From positions 1 through 64,000 of the forward strand of contig CABVRX010000002.1 of NCBI GenBank assembly GCA_902500825.1: a stretch of 64,000 nucleotides of DNA. The letters run 5' to 3'. The position numbers were made by a program, and so were the translations under genes. Positions 7,317 through 16,664 of this stretch are shown here, one piece after another. Numbering within the stretch: the first letter of the stretch is position 1; the number at the start of each line of letters is the position of its first letter. This DNA is from an uncultured Nitrospira sp. GTDB taxonomy: Bacteria; Nitrospirota; Nitrospiria; Nitrospirales; Nitrospiraceae. The notes under the pieces are model-generated. The model saw only the letters and a list, made by a program, of their open reading frames with translations, searched no databases and was not told where the DNA came from.

Positions 7317-8473
7317 TAGACTTTAAAATGTTTACTGAGCGTCAAGGTTTGTTGCTGATAGGAAGACCCCAACGGGGACCCATACAGCCGGGTCGGCATC
7401 CCCATCATCTTGTCATAGACGACCTTGAAAAAGGTCTGTCCATCATGGATCAAGAATGGCACGTCATGTGGGCGAACTTCCAGCACAACCTGCGTGCCTT
7501 TGATCTCTCCCTTCGATCCATAGCCGAACCCGGGGTCGAAGAAGCCGGCATAGTGCGTCCGTAGCTCTCCGCAGGCCGCTTCATAGGCCACCATTTCAGC
7601 GGCGTAGCCGGCCGGCACGCGGATGCGCTCCTTCGAGGCCAGGATATAAAACTCTTCCGGCTCCAAGAGCAAGCTATCGTGGCGATGGCGATGGAGCGGT
7701 TCCCAGAAATCAACCGCAGCATAATGGCCGACTTTGTCGAGGTCAATGACGTGGCTGTTTTTCTTGGCGCGGTACCCGATCACACGAAAGCCTCTCTGAT
7801 CCGTGCCGGCGAGATCAATGCGGAGGAACAGTCCGCGCTCAACACGAAAGTCTCCGTTGCTTACAGCCTTCCGGGATGCCACATTGTGATAGAGCAACGG
7901 CGTGTGTCGATGCAGCGCCTGAAGCGCTCGATCCGGCACCGTGGCCTCGCCGCACACGAACCGGATTTGGTTCAACGACTGTCCCGTGCGGACTTTGACG
8001 GCAAACGAGCGGGGAACGACTTCCAGGAAGAGCCGGCCTCGGTAGCCGGCACGGATTTCGTCGAATCCGGAGGTGAGATCGGTCACCACACGGGTGAAGA
8101 TATCCAGACGGCCCGTCGTACTCTTCGGATTCGCCCGTGCGCGGATCGTCTTCGGAAGGGCCAGTTGTTCCAACAACGGAACGAGATACACATGGCCCTT
8201 CTCCAGAATCGCTCCGTCGGTCAGGTCCATCTCGTACATCACGAGATCGGACTGATAAAAATCCAGCACGTTCAGCCTGGAGGAGATGGCCGATAGTTCC
8301 GGCAAGAAGCTGCTGATCAATCGATAGGCTTTGCGGCCTAGACGGAGATCGAGGCTGGCCGGCTGGATCTGCCGGTCCTCGACTGTCGGCGAGGCGCTGA
8401 TGGCCCGGCTTGCGATCAAGCGCGTGATGTCCTGATAAGGGAGAATGCCGGATCGAGGCGAATGAGTGGTCAC
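7316..8473 (-). CDS. dcd: 2'-deoxycytidine 5'-triphosphate deaminase
   Basis: A 385-residue protein of the long (two-domain) dCTP deaminase family, converting dCTP to dUTP for thymidylate synthesis. Each half shows the trimeric dUTPase/DCD-like beta fold: RQIQPASLDLRLG, RARANPKSTTGRLDIFTRVV and GYRGRLFLEVVPRSF in the first; GYAAEMVAYEAACGELRTHY, FFDPGFG and KGTQVVLEVRPHDVPFLI in the second. The long form is about twice the length of the E. coli enzyme. Its ATG overlaps the stop of the lysine 2,3-aminomutase gene by four bases (ATGA), so the two are translationally coupled. Confidence 0.85.
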   Translation of the reverse strand: MTTHSPRSGILPYQDITRLIASRAISASPTVEDRQIQPASLDLRLGRKAYRLISSFLPELSAISSRLNVLDFYQSDLVMYEMDLTDGAILEKGHVYLVPLLEQLALPKTIRARANPKSTTGRLDIFTRVVTDLTSGFDEIRAGYRGRLFLEVVPRSFAVKVRTGQSLNQIRFVCGEATVPDRALQALHRHTPLLYHNVASRKAVSNGDFRVERGLFLRIDLAGTDQRGFRVIGYRAKKNSHVIDLDKVGHYAAVDFWEPLHRHRHDSLLLEPEEFYILASKERIRVPAGYAAEMVAYEAACGELRTHYAGFFDPGFGYGSKGEIKGTQVVLEVRPHDVPFLIHDGQTFFKVVYDKMMGMPTRLYGSPLGSSYQQQTLTLSKHFKV

Positions 8474-9663
8474 AGGTCGCCCGCATCTCCGCCGCAGCTG
8501 TTACCCCAAGCTGCGTAACCGTCTCGATCAGGGTAGCTGTCACTGCACGCCGCATAGGCTTCTTCCGGATCATCCAGCGGAGCGAGCCCACCAACCATCG
8601 GAAGCTCTCGCCGATTGTCGGATTTCGGTTGGGGATAGTGGAACGTCTTGTCCTCATAATTCCGGAGAATCGCCCCGTTCTCATCAAGATGGACCATATA
8701 GTTGTCGGGTAGCAGCGGGATCTTACCGCCGCCGCCCGGTGCATCGATCACGAAATGGGGCACGGCCATTCCACTCGTATAGCCCTGGAGAGCTTTGATG
8801 ATGTTCAGCCCTGTTTCAATGGTTGTCCTGAAGTGATTGGTCCCTTTGGTCAAGTCTGCCTGATACAGATAATAGGGCTTTACGCGCGCGAGGAGCAACT
8901 GATGGACGAGGCGCTTCATGATGTCCGGATCGTCGTTCACACCTTTGAGAAGCACCGTTTGCGCGCCCAGAGGAATGCCGGCATCCGCGAGCATGCCGCA
9001 GGCGGCTTTGACCTCCTGTGTCAGTTCGTCCGGGTGGTTAAAATGCAGGTTCATATAAATAGGATGGTACTTTTTGACCATCTCACACAGTTTGGGTGTG
9101 ATGCGTTGCGGCAACGACCCGGGAACCCGTGAGCCGATGCGTATGAGCTCCAAATGGGGAATCGTCCGAAGCGCTTTCAACACACGTTCGAGGAGATGAT
9201 CGGGGAGCAGCAGCGGGTCGCCCCCCGAGAGGATGACATCGCGTACCTCCTTATGTTCGCGGAGGTACTGGATGGCGCGATCCAGATCGCCTTTCTTCAG
9301 GAAACCAGGCTTGCCGACGAGTCGTTTTCTCGTGCAGAACCGACAATAGATCGGGCATTGATTCGTCACCATGAGCAACACCCGGTCCGGATAGCGGTGC
9401 ACGAGGTGAGGCACCGGACTCATGAGATCTTCTTCAAGGGGATCGTCGTCGGCTGCAATGTCGTCCAGTTCTGTGGGATCGGGGACCACCTGTTTCCAGA
9501 TCGCGTCATCCTTCGATTTGATCGTCTCCAGTACCGTCGGGGTGATCCGCATAGGGTACGGGCCGACGATCGCTTCGACCTCTTTTTCATCAAGGCCGAA
9601 CCGTTCGGCCAAGTCCTTGGGTTTCACGATGCTCTTGGCCAGGACTTGTCTCCAGTCTTCCAT
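8470..9663 (-). CDS. kamA: Lysine 2,3-aminomutase (KamA-family radical SAM enzyme)
   Basis: A 397-residue PLP-dependent radical SAM aminomutase, interconverting L-alpha-lysine and beta-lysine. The 4Fe-4S motif is CPIYCRFC (CxxxCxxC) following VTNQ. ILSGGDPLLLPDHLLERVL is the typical SAM-binding GGDP segment, and APGGGGKIPLLPDNY near the C-terminus contains the PLP lysine motif. Length matches the family. Distantly related EF-P lysyl-lysine mutases (EpmB) are shorter, so KamA is the better call. It overlaps dcd by four bases. Beta-lysine can feed osmolyte synthesis (N-acetyl-beta-lysine), but no acetyltransferase is adjacent. Confidence 0.85.
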   Translation of the reverse strand: MEDWRQVLAKSIVKPKDLAERFGLDEKEVEAIVGPYPMRITPTVLETIKSKDDAIWKQVVPDPTELDDIAADDDPLEEDLMSPVPHLVHRYPDRVLLMVTNQCPIYCRFCTRKRLVGKPGFLKKGDLDRAIQYLREHKEVRDVILSGGDPLLLPDHLLERVLKALRTIPHLELIRIGSRVPGSLPQRITPKLCEMVKKYHPIYMNLHFNHPDELTQEVKAACGMLADAGIPLGAQTVLLKGVNDDPDIMKRLVHQLLLARVKPYYLYQADLTKGTNHFRTTIETGLNIIKALQGYTSGMAVPHFVIDAPGGGGKIPLLPDNYMVHLDENGAILRNYEDKTFHYPQPKSDNRRELPMVGGLAPLDDPEEAYAACSDSYPDRDGYAAWGNSCGGDAGDL

Positions 9664-9680
9664 GAGTCGTCCTTCGTTGA

Positions 9681-10019
9681 TCAGTTAATCCGGCAAGAGG
9701 GGTGTTCGTCGTCTTCGCCCAACACGTCGGGCGTCGCATGGACTTGCGACTGAAACTCGGTTGCCGCCGAAGCTCCTGCACGGTCGGCACGATACCGCTT
9801 GTCCAGATAAGCCAGAATGTCGGCGGTTTCCGTCAGAACGAGATCGTCGTCCTTGAGGACCGGCACATAGTATTGACCGGAGACCTCATAGACCTGTGTG
9901 CGCATCCGTCTGCTGTCGGGTACGACGACAGCTTCGTAGGTCAGTCCCAAATCAGCCAGTTTTCTGCGGACCACGTGACAGTCAGGGCACCAATCGACAT
10001 GGAAAAGAGTCACAGCCAC
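9681..10019 (-). CDS. Glutaredoxin/GST N-terminal-like thioredoxin-fold protein
   Basis: A 112-residue thioredoxin-fold protein. The redox motif CPDC is at residues 11-14 after a short beta strand (AVTLFHVDW). A cis-Pro region QYYVPVLKDDD and LTETADILAYLDKRY match glutaredoxins and GST N-terminal domains. The last 25 residues are a hydrophilic tail not seen in core glutaredoxins. It is likely a cytosolic thiol-disulfide oxidoreductase. It lies just upstream of kamA (18 bases) and may be co-transcribed. Confidence 0.75.
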   Translation of the reverse strand: MAVTLFHVDWCPDCHVVRRKLADLGLTYEAVVVPDSRRMRTQVYEVSGQYYVPVLKDDDLVLTETADILAYLDKRYRADRAGASAATEFQSQVHATPDVLGEDDEHPSCRIN

Positions 10020-10080
10020 GATGGTATAAGGCTACCAGGAAATGGAAGAAAGTGGAACGCCCATTTTGGAAAGGTGCGCA

Positions 10081-11550
10081 TCAGTTCGGTCGTAGGGCGC
10101 AAGGAACCATAATTGCGTCCTTCATGCCGTGAAGAACCTTCTTGTCGGCTGGGCAGATCGTCGCCAGAATGCCGGTGAGTTCCGCTTTATCGTCTGAGAC
10201 CACATAATAAGGAGACAACCGTGTCCGGCCCGACATGCGTACGATCGTCTGCATGCCTTCATCCAGATAGTCCATTTCGAACAGCCGCCCCTTGTGGAAC
10301 TCTTGTAAGATATAAGGTGTGGTCGGGAAGGATGCAAGCGCGTTCCGGAGGGCCTCAACCCACGCACTCTGGGGCATGTCATGCCCGATCGACACGCCGC
10401 GGCTTCCCCAAGCGAGCGCGGAAAAGCCGGAAGGCTTGATGACGAAATGGCGCTCCTTTTGCGTGGCTGTCTCGAGATCGGACCAATGTGCAACCGCGCG
10501 TCCTCCGATCCGTAGGCCGGGGATCGTCGCAATCGCAGGAAGCGGCGCTGGGTCGAGCAGCCAGGTCTTCGGCATGATTGTGCTCAAATGAAGCATGCAG
10601 TCCGCTCCAAGTTCCTTTTCCCAAAAGGGGTGGAGCATCGGATGGTGGAGCAACGCGAAGGCGGATTTTTCTTCCAGTGACGGCTTGTAGGGCGGCGTGA
10701 CAGACACCCTGCCTTTCTTCGCAGCATATTGAACGAGCTCGGCCTTAGGAATGTTCAACAGATCGAAGAGTTCATAGAAACGGTAGACCGTGCTGATCGG
10801 TTGTTCGCTGCCGTCGATGTGTAATCGAAGACCTTCCTCTGTAAATCGAATTTCCTGAGGCTCGACACACCAAACGGGCGTCCCCGCTTCGCGGAGTTGA
10901 GCGGCCAACCAGGACATTTCCGGCCGATAGTCTTTGGATTCCTCCGAGACCACAATCGCAATGCATCCATTACGCGGACCTTGCACAGATCGCAGCATGC
11001 GGGCAAATCCGCGTACCATTCCGTCTCGTTCCCCGATGAGTTGTGAATCACCGCCATCGAGGTCGTGATAGATGTACGAGAGGCAGGCGGTGAGCCCGAT
11101 GCCGCCCGGAACCGAATCCAACTCGGTGATGACCATGCCGTCCTGTGTGGGGATCACATCGGGCCTGATGACGGCGGGTAAGGCATCGCGAAACCGTTTC
11201 ATCCGGCTGTACTGGACCAAGGCTTCCGGTTTGCCCTGATCCAGATATTTTGATATCCAGGCCGGTTGAGCTCCTTTGACGCTCTCGTTGTAGAGCCGAT
11301 TCAGCGCTCGATAGAACGAGAGGAGGTGTGGTCCCAAGTTGATGAAGAACTGCAGCTGATCGGAAGAGAGATAAAACGGGCAAGGGCTGACCCGCCAAGA
11401 GGTCTCCGCGCCCAAGCCGGAAGACGAAAACGATGCGGTGGGTGAAGATCGAAACAGGTTGGCGTGGGACAATCGCGTGCGAATGGCGGTGCAGCGATCA
11501 CGTGCTGCCTCAGGAGAAAGCGTCGTGTAGGAGGCTTCGGTCTGGGCCAA
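10081..11550 (-). CDS. ATP-grasp-like hypothetical protein
   Basis: A 489-residue soluble protein. ITELDSVPGGIGLTACLSYIY, HFVIKPSGFSALAWGSRGVS and YILQEFHKG recall the nucleotide-binding and metal-binding segments of ATP-grasp ligases, particularly the circularly permuted type. I infer an ATP-dependent carboxylate-amine ligase-like activity, with unknown substrate. The start is a TTG at 11548-11550 with AAGG about eight bases upstream, just downstream of a dispersed-repeat copy. It is transcribed away from the YkgJ/DUF2156 gene across that repeat. Confidence 0.5.
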   Translation of the reverse strand: MAQTEASYTTLSPEAARDRCTAIRTRLSHANLFRSSPTASFSSSGLGAETSWRVSPCPFYLSSDQLQFFINLGPHLLSFYRALNRLYNESVKGAQPAWISKYLDQGKPEALVQYSRMKRFRDALPAVIRPDVIPTQDGMVITELDSVPGGIGLTACLSYIYHDLDGGDSQLIGERDGMVRGFARMLRSVQGPRNGCIAIVVSEESKDYRPEMSWLAAQLREAGTPVWCVEPQEIRFTEEGLRLHIDGSEQPISTVYRFYELFDLLNIPKAELVQYAAKKGRVSVTPPYKPSLEEKSAFALLHHPMLHPFWEKELGADCMLHLSTIMPKTWLLDPAPLPAIATIPGLRIGGRAVAHWSDLETATQKERHFVIKPSGFSALAWGSRGVSIGHDMPQSAWVEALRNALASFPTTPYILQEFHKGRLFEMDYLDEGMQTIVRMSGRTRLSPYYVVSDDKAELTGILATICPADKKVLHGMKDAIMVPCALRPN

Positions 11551-11563
11551 TGTAAAAACCTTA

Positions 11564-11688
11564 GCGGGCTGTTGAAAAAACCCTCCAGCTTCGTTCTCAC
11601 CTCGCTCAGAGGCTCAACGTACGGGACTGAGTATGCCTCGCTTCTTCGCTGGCTGCGGCCTCGCTGGAAGGCTTTTTGAACAGCCTGC
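11564..11688. repeat. Dispersed intergenic element, copy 3
   Basis: About 125 bp between divergent genes. The left arm GCGGGCTGTTGAAAAAACCC pairs imperfectly with the right arm, the complement of GCAGGCTGTTCAAAAAGCC; both continue to CCAGC. The interior again has CTCGCTCAGAGGCTCAACGT and a GCCTCGCTTCTTCGCTGGCT tract. Confidence 0.75.
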
Positions 11689-11867
11689 GGGCTATTGTGA
11701 GAGCGTCTGGCAAAGAAGCCAATGCTAGCACGCGCATCGGAGACCGACAAGAGGCCGGCGGATCGCCTGATGGGGTAGAGTATCGCATGAATGTGGGGAG
11801 GGCGCGAGATGATCGGAAGCGAACCTTCCTTGCCACTGCCCGGCGTGCATCGTATGATTGGGGCTCG

Positions 11868-13358
11868 ATGGATCTTATTACCGTGGATTCCAAACAAACG
11901 ATGCGAGTTCTGCCTCAGCTGGTTCCGGATGCAGCGTGTTTTCGTTGCGATGTGTGTTGTCGTTTCCCGGAGGCCGACAGTTTTCTTCGTCCATACTTTA
12001 CGAGTCCGGAAATCAACGATGCCGTCGCACACGGAATTCCCGAGTCGTTCTTCCCCAACAAGTCCGGATCGCAAGTTGATCTTGTCAAGAACCCGATCGG
12101 CGAAGGGTATCTCTGTCCGGCTTTTGATGCAACGTCAGGCCGGTGCGGTATTTACGACGTTCGCCCCTTGGATTGTCGGCTGTACCCGCTGGCATTGATG
12201 TGGGACGAGTCGGGTCGAGATGTCCTACTTGGCTGGGATTCCAAATGTCCGTTCATGTGCGACGCGCCATCGAGCGCAATTTTCGAGTATGGAGAACATG
12301 TCGCGGCCTTTCTAGCGGATGAGGCGATCGTGGAGGCGATTGTGGCTCATCCTCGCCTCATCGGCCGCTTTCAGGAGGATGTGGTCGTTCTCAGAACACT
12401 CCCGCACCTGACGGTTCGGCTTAGTCCTCAGCAAGTGGATTCTCGGCTCCAGCCACTGACGGCATCGGACGCACCCTGTTTCGCAGAGGCGTTGGAGCGA
12501 GCTCAGGTGCTGCATCACGACACGCCGGCTGCGTTTGCGTTTCCCTACCATTATATATGGTCGTCGCTGCTTCCCTACCGGTGGATGGAGTCTGATCGTA
12601 CGTGGTTTCTTTTTGCCCAGTCTCCGGACGGATGGTTCATGCCGCTTCCCCCGCTTGGAGTCGGCCCTCTGGGTCAGGCCGTGGAGCAGGCCTTCTCGCT
12701 GATGTGTTCGTGGAACGGGCCGTTGCCGGTGAGTCGAATCGAAAACGTGATGGAGTCCCAAAAACGATTGTTGGAGTGCGATGGGCTCCAATTCCGTCGG
12801 AAAGAGGGAGACTATCTCTACCCGGTAGGGGCTCTGGCTGCCTTAGCGGGTGACCGCTATAAGTCCCAACGGGCGCTCTGCAATCGTGCGGCCCGAGAAC
12901 AAGCGATCACGAAAGAACCCTATCGGGCTGACGATCACTCCGACTGCGCCTTGTTGTATCGGCGGTGGGCCGAGCAGAAATGCCAAGGAAATCTCGACCG
13001 GATGGGGACGCTGCTTCTGGAGGACGCAGAAGCGGCCCACGCGCTCGTCTTTCGAGAGCATGAAAGGATCGGCTTGTCGGGGACCGTTATCAGAGTCAAT
13101 CAGGCCATCGCCGCCTATACCTTCGGCTATTGGTTGACTCCGGAAACCTGGTGCATCCTATTGGAAGTGGCGGACCGTTCCATCTCCGGACTGGCTCAGT
13201 GGGTCTTTCGCGACACCTGCCGAACCGCCATGGCGCAAGGGGCCGTCTACATCAATACCATGGAGGATGCGGGCCTCCCCGGATTACGTGCGGCCAAGTC
13301 GGCCTATCGTCCCTCCGCAGTTTTAGACACCTGGGTGATCACGAGGATGACCACATGA
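11868..13358 (+). CDS. YkgJ-type cysteine-cluster protein fused to DUF2156 domain
   Basis: A 496-residue two-domain protein. The N-terminal part has a YkgJ-like cluster: CFRCDVCCRFPEAD and then CPAFDATSGRCGIYDVRPLDC, a Cys-rich metal-binding signature. The C-terminal half (from about ALCNRAAREQAITKEPYRAD) resembles DUF2156, the GNAT-like aminoacyl-transfer domain found in MprF. I chose ATG 11868 because frames reaching further upstream run into a dispersed repeat. A GGGG tract sits just ahead of it. The stop overlaps the histidine kinase ATG by four bases, implying coupled function. Substrate is unknown. Confidence 0.7.
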   Translation: MDLITVDSKQTMRVLPQLVPDAACFRCDVCCRFPEADSFLRPYFTSPEINDAVAHGIPESFFPNKSGSQVDLVKNPIGEGYLCPAFDATSGRCGIYDVRPLDCRLYPLALMWDESGRDVLLGWDSKCPFMCDAPSSAIFEYGEHVAAFLADEAIVEAIVAHPRLIGRFQEDVVVLRTLPHLTVRLSPQQVDSRLQPLTASDAPCFAEALERAQVLHHDTPAAFAFPYHYIWSSLLPYRWMESDRTWFLFAQSPDGWFMPLPPLGVGPLGQAVEQAFSLMCSWNGPLPVSRIENVMESQKRLLECDGLQFRRKEGDYLYPVGALAALAGDRYKSQRALCNRAAREQAITKEPYRADDHSDCALLYRRWAEQKCQGNLDRMGTLLLEDAEAAHALVFREHERIGLSGTVIRVNQAIAAYTFGYWLTPETWCILLEVADRSISGLAQWVFRDTCRTAMAQGAVYINTMEDAGLPGLRAAKSAYRPSAVLDTWVITRMTT

Positions 13359-15667
13359 CCCAACCGGAAGAGCGAACCTCTTCAATAGCTCGCCGATACG
13401 AGTGGTTGATGTTCGTGATGGTCTTGATCACGCTGTTTACGCTGGGCGTGGGAACCTTCCTGCTCGGCCATGTCGAACGCAGCATCGTGGCGGCTGTCTC
13501 GATCCCGCTGTTGGCGCTCTTGTTATGGTCGACGATTCGATTGCGCATTGAATATCGGCAAGCTCAACAGGAAAGCGCCTGGGCGCGGGCTGCGGAAGCC
13601 GCCTTACTGCAAAGCCAGGAACGCAATCGAGCGATCGTCGATACGGCGCTTGACGGAGTCATCACCATTGATGCGGCCGGAATCGTAACGGAATGGAATG
13701 CCCAAGCCACAGCTATCTTCGGGTGGGTACGCGAAGAGGCGATGGGGAAATTGCTTTCGGACACCATCATCCCCCACCGGGATCGGGAGGCGCACGCTCA
13801 AGGGATTCGAGAGTATCTCAAAACCGGGGTCGGCCCGGTGCTGAATCGTCGGATCGAAATCGCTGCGCGACACAAGGAGGGCCACGAGTTTCCGGTCGAA
13901 CTTGCCGTCTCACCGGCGCGTATCGGTGAAGCGTATATCTTCAGCGCGTTCGTGCGCGACATTACGGATCGTCGTCGGGCCGAACGACGGCTGGCGTCCC
14001 AATATGCGGTGACGCGGGTCCTGTCGGAAGCCGTGAAACTCGAAGAGGCGGTCCCGAAAATCATTCAAGCGGTCGGCGAGAGTCTCGAATGGGATCTCGG
14101 TGTATTTTGGAGATTGGATAAACAATCGGGAACATTGCGGTGCCTCGATCACTGGCGAGTCACAAGCCTTCCCGTCAATGAGTTTATTGCGCAGATTCAG
14201 CATCAGACCTTCACGCCCGGTGTGGGATTGCCGGGGCGAATTTGGGAAAGCGGGCACCCGGTGTGGATCAAAGACGTGACGCTCGATCCCGCTTTTGTTC
14301 GAACGGATTTGGCCGCTCAAGTCGGGCTTCATGGCGCGTTCGGGTTCCCGATTCGTATCGGCGGTGAAGTCGAGGGTGTCATCGAGTTTTTCAGCCATCA
14401 GGTCCGTGAGCCGGATAGCGAGCTGCTCAGCATGATCACCGACGTCGGCCTGAAAATCGGGCAATTCGGTGAGCGGACGAGAGCCGAAGAGGCTCTGCGC
14501 TTGACGGAAGCGCAACTGCGACAATCGCAGAAGATGGAGGCGGTGGGGCGGCTCGCCGGCGGCGTCGCCCATGATTTCAACAATCTGCTGACGGTGATTC
14601 GTGGATACAGTGAGTTGGTCCTGAGTCGCCTGGCGCAGGCCGACCCTGCGCGACGCGAGATGGAAGAAGTCAAAAAAGCCGCTGATCGGGCTGCCGGCCT
14701 GACCGGCCAACTGCTGGCATTCAGCCGGCGGCAGTTTGTGGCGGCCAAGATCGTAGACCTGAATGCGGTCGTCATGAACATGGACGGGATGCTGCGGCGG
14801 CTGTTAGGCGAGGATGTCATCGAACTCTGTGCCGACCTCGAGCCACAGTTGGGATCGATCAAGGCCGATCCTGGGCAGGTCGAGCAAGTGATCATGAATT
14901 TGGCCGTGAATGCCCGGGATGCCATGCCGACGGGTGGCCAGCTGACGATTCAGACTCGGAATGTCACCATCGGAAAAGGCCCTCGACGTGAAACCATGAT
15001 GCTCGACGAGGGAACGTACGTGCTCATGGCGATCAGGGATACGGGCCATGGGATGAGCGAAGAAACCCAATCGCATTTATTCGAGCCGTTTTTTACCACA
15101 AAAGAAAAAGGAAAGGGGACGGGGCTGGGGTTGTCCACGGTGTACGGGATCGTGAAGCAAAGCGGTGGAATGATCGGGATCGAAAGCAAGTCGGGACAAG
15201 GAACCACATGCAAAATCTTTTTCCCGAAAGTGGATGAGGCCACGCAAGCCGCGCCGGTCGTCAATGGAGCCGTGGCCAGGGCGATCGGGCGCGAGACGAT
15301 ACTCGTCGTCGAGGACGACCCGTCGGTGCGCGGGCTTGTGCAAGAAGCCCTTCGCCTCAGTGGGTATGAGGTGTTGGTCGCGCGGCACGGCATCGAAGCG
15401 CTCCTGACCGGCGCGAAGCACATGGGCCCGATCCATTTGTTACTGACGGACGTCGCAATGCCGCAGATGAGCGGGCCGGAAGTCGCGGAAAAACTGACGG
15501 TTGTGCACCCCGAGATCAAGGTCTTGTACATGTCCGGATACCCTGACCATCCGGTGTTCGAACAGGGTGGGGTCAAGCGGGATACGGCCTTTCTCCAGAA
15601 ACCTTTCACGCCTATCGTATTGACCGAAAAAGTTCGTGAAGTCCTCGATGGAAAGAAAGTGGCGTAG
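13355..15667 (+). CDS. Hybrid sensor histidine kinase (PAS-GAF-HisKA-HATPase-REC)
   Basis: A 770-residue membrane-anchored hybrid kinase. There are two N-terminal transmembrane helices (MFVMVLITLFTLGVGTFLL; AAVSIPLLALLLW), a PAS domain (ALDGVITIDAAGIVTEWN), a GAF domain (ASQYAVTRVLSEAVKLEEA onward) and a HisKA box with phospho-acceptor His in GGVAHDFNNLL. The ATPase N box is NLAVNARDAMP, with DTGHGM and GTGLGLSTVYG. A C-terminal receiver has ILVVEDDPSV and Asp in LLTDVAMP. No separate response regulator lies beside it, so signalling probably passes through another protein. It starts with ATGA overlap on the previous gene. Confidence 0.85.
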   Translation: MTQPEERTSSIARRYEWLMFVMVLITLFTLGVGTFLLGHVERSIVAAVSIPLLALLLWSTIRLRIEYRQAQQESAWARAAEAALLQSQERNRAIVDTALDGVITIDAAGIVTEWNAQATAIFGWVREEAMGKLLSDTIIPHRDREAHAQGIREYLKTGVGPVLNRRIEIAARHKEGHEFPVELAVSPARIGEAYIFSAFVRDITDRRRAERRLASQYAVTRVLSEAVKLEEAVPKIIQAVGESLEWDLGVFWRLDKQSGTLRCLDHWRVTSLPVNEFIAQIQHQTFTPGVGLPGRIWESGHPVWIKDVTLDPAFVRTDLAAQVGLHGAFGFPIRIGGEVEGVIEFFSHQVREPDSELLSMITDVGLKIGQFGERTRAEEALRLTEAQLRQSQKMEAVGRLAGGVAHDFNNLLTVIRGYSELVLSRLAQADPARREMEEVKKAADRAAGLTGQLLAFSRRQFVAAKIVDLNAVVMNMDGMLRRLLGEDVIELCADLEPQLGSIKADPGQVEQVIMNLAVNARDAMPTGGQLTIQTRNVTIGKGPRRETMMLDEGTYVLMAIRDTGHGMSEETQSHLFEPFFTTKEKGKGTGLGLSTVYGIVKQSGGMIGIESKSGQGTTCKIFFPKVDEATQAAPVVNGAVARAIGRETILVVEDDPSVRGLVQEALRLSGYEVLVARHGIEALLTGAKHMGPIHLLLTDVAMPQMSGPEVAEKLTVVHPEIKVLYMSGYPDHPVFEQGGVKRDTAFLQKPFTPIVLTEKVREVLDGKKVA

Positions 15668-15762
15668 CAGGATGCTGAAAAAGTCCGCCAGCTATGTTCT
15701 CGCATCGCTCAGCGGCTCAACGTACCGAAACGTACATCTCACCCCTTCGCTTGATCTTCGCT
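15667..15762. repeat. Dispersed intergenic element, copy 4 (right end lost)
   Basis: It begins at the last base of the histidine kinase TAG stop with GCAGGATGCTGAAAAAGTC and continues through CGCATCGCTCAGCGGCTCAA and CGTACCGAAACGTAC. The right inverted repeat is missing or strongly diverged after about 15762. Confidence 0.7.
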
Positions 15763-15848
15763 GTTTATTCCGTTTATTGTGCTGGTGATTTGAAATTTGC
15801 CGAGGTCAGGCCGATCGATTTCATGTCCAACCCAGGAATGAATTGTTG

Positions 15849-16664
15849 ATGCAACAGGTACGGGAAGTCGATGTCGCCCAGTATCGTATTGTACGAGAGC
15901 CGTTTTACGCGGAAGTCTGCGGAGAGATCGGCCTGTTCACCATTGCAGCCGAGAAGAAACTGCCGGTGATGCTGAAGGGGCCGACCGGCTGCGGGAAAAC
16001 CCGGTTTGTTCAATACATGGCGCACCAGCTCGGCCGGCCCTTGATCACGGTTGCCTGCCACGAAGATCTCACGGCATCCGACTTGGTGGGCCGGTACCTC
16101 TTGAAGGGGCAGGAAACCGTATGGATGGACGGGCCGTTGACCGCCGGCGTGAAGCACGGGGCTATTGTCTATCTCGACGAGGTCGTGGAAGCCAGAAAGG
16201 ACACGACCGTCATCATTCATCCCCTCAGCGATGACCGGCGAGTGCTCCCGATCGAGAAAAAAGGTCAGATTGTGGAGGCTGCCGACGAGTTCATGCTGGT
16301 CATTTCCTACAACCCCGGCTATCAGAGCGTCCTCAAAGATCTGAAGCAAAGTACGAAACAGCGATTCATCGCGATTGAATTCGACTACCCCGCACCGGAT
16401 ATTGAAACGCTGGTGGTTCAGCGTGAGGCGGGGGTGGAGCCTACAATTGCCGGAAGTCTCGTTAAGCTCGGTCAAAAGGTCCGCAACCTGAGGAATCACG
16501 GGTTGGAAGAAGGAGTCAGCACCAGACTCTTGATCTACGCCGGTACCCTTATCAAGCAAGGCGTACCACCCGAGCGGGCTTGTGATGTGGCCGTCGCCCG
16601 TCCGATCACTGATGATGCGGACATGCAACGCGCGATACTCGAATTCGTCAAAGCGATCTTTTGA
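15849..16664 (+). CDS. CbbQ/NirQ/NorQ-type MoxR AAA+ ATPase
   Basis: A 271-residue MoxR-class ATPase. Walker A is [11 protein letters not shown], the Walker B region [14 protein letters not shown], and sensor-1-like [10 protein letters not shown] is characteristic of the CbbQ/NorQ branch. These ATPases act as remodelling chaperones for metalloenzymes such as Rubisco or NO reductase, together with a von Willebrand-A partner (CbbO/NorD). No such partner or client gene is next to it here. ATG 15849 is chosen; TTG at 15843 fits the AGGA at 15833-15836 slightly better. The stop overlaps the next gene. Confidence 0.8.
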   Translation: MQQVREVDVAQYRIVREPFYAEVCGEIGLFTIAAEKKLPVMLKGPTGCGKTRFVQYMAHQLGRPLITVACHEDLTASDLVGRYLLKGQETVWMDGPLTAGVKHGAIVYLDEVVEARKDTTVIIHPLSDDRRVLPIEKKGQIVEAADEFMLVISYNPGYQSVLKDLKQSTKQRFIAIEFDYPAPDIETLVVQREAGVEPTIAGSLVKLGQKVRNLRNHGLEEGVSTRLLIYAGTLIKQGVPPERACDVAVARPITDDADMQRAILEFVKAIF

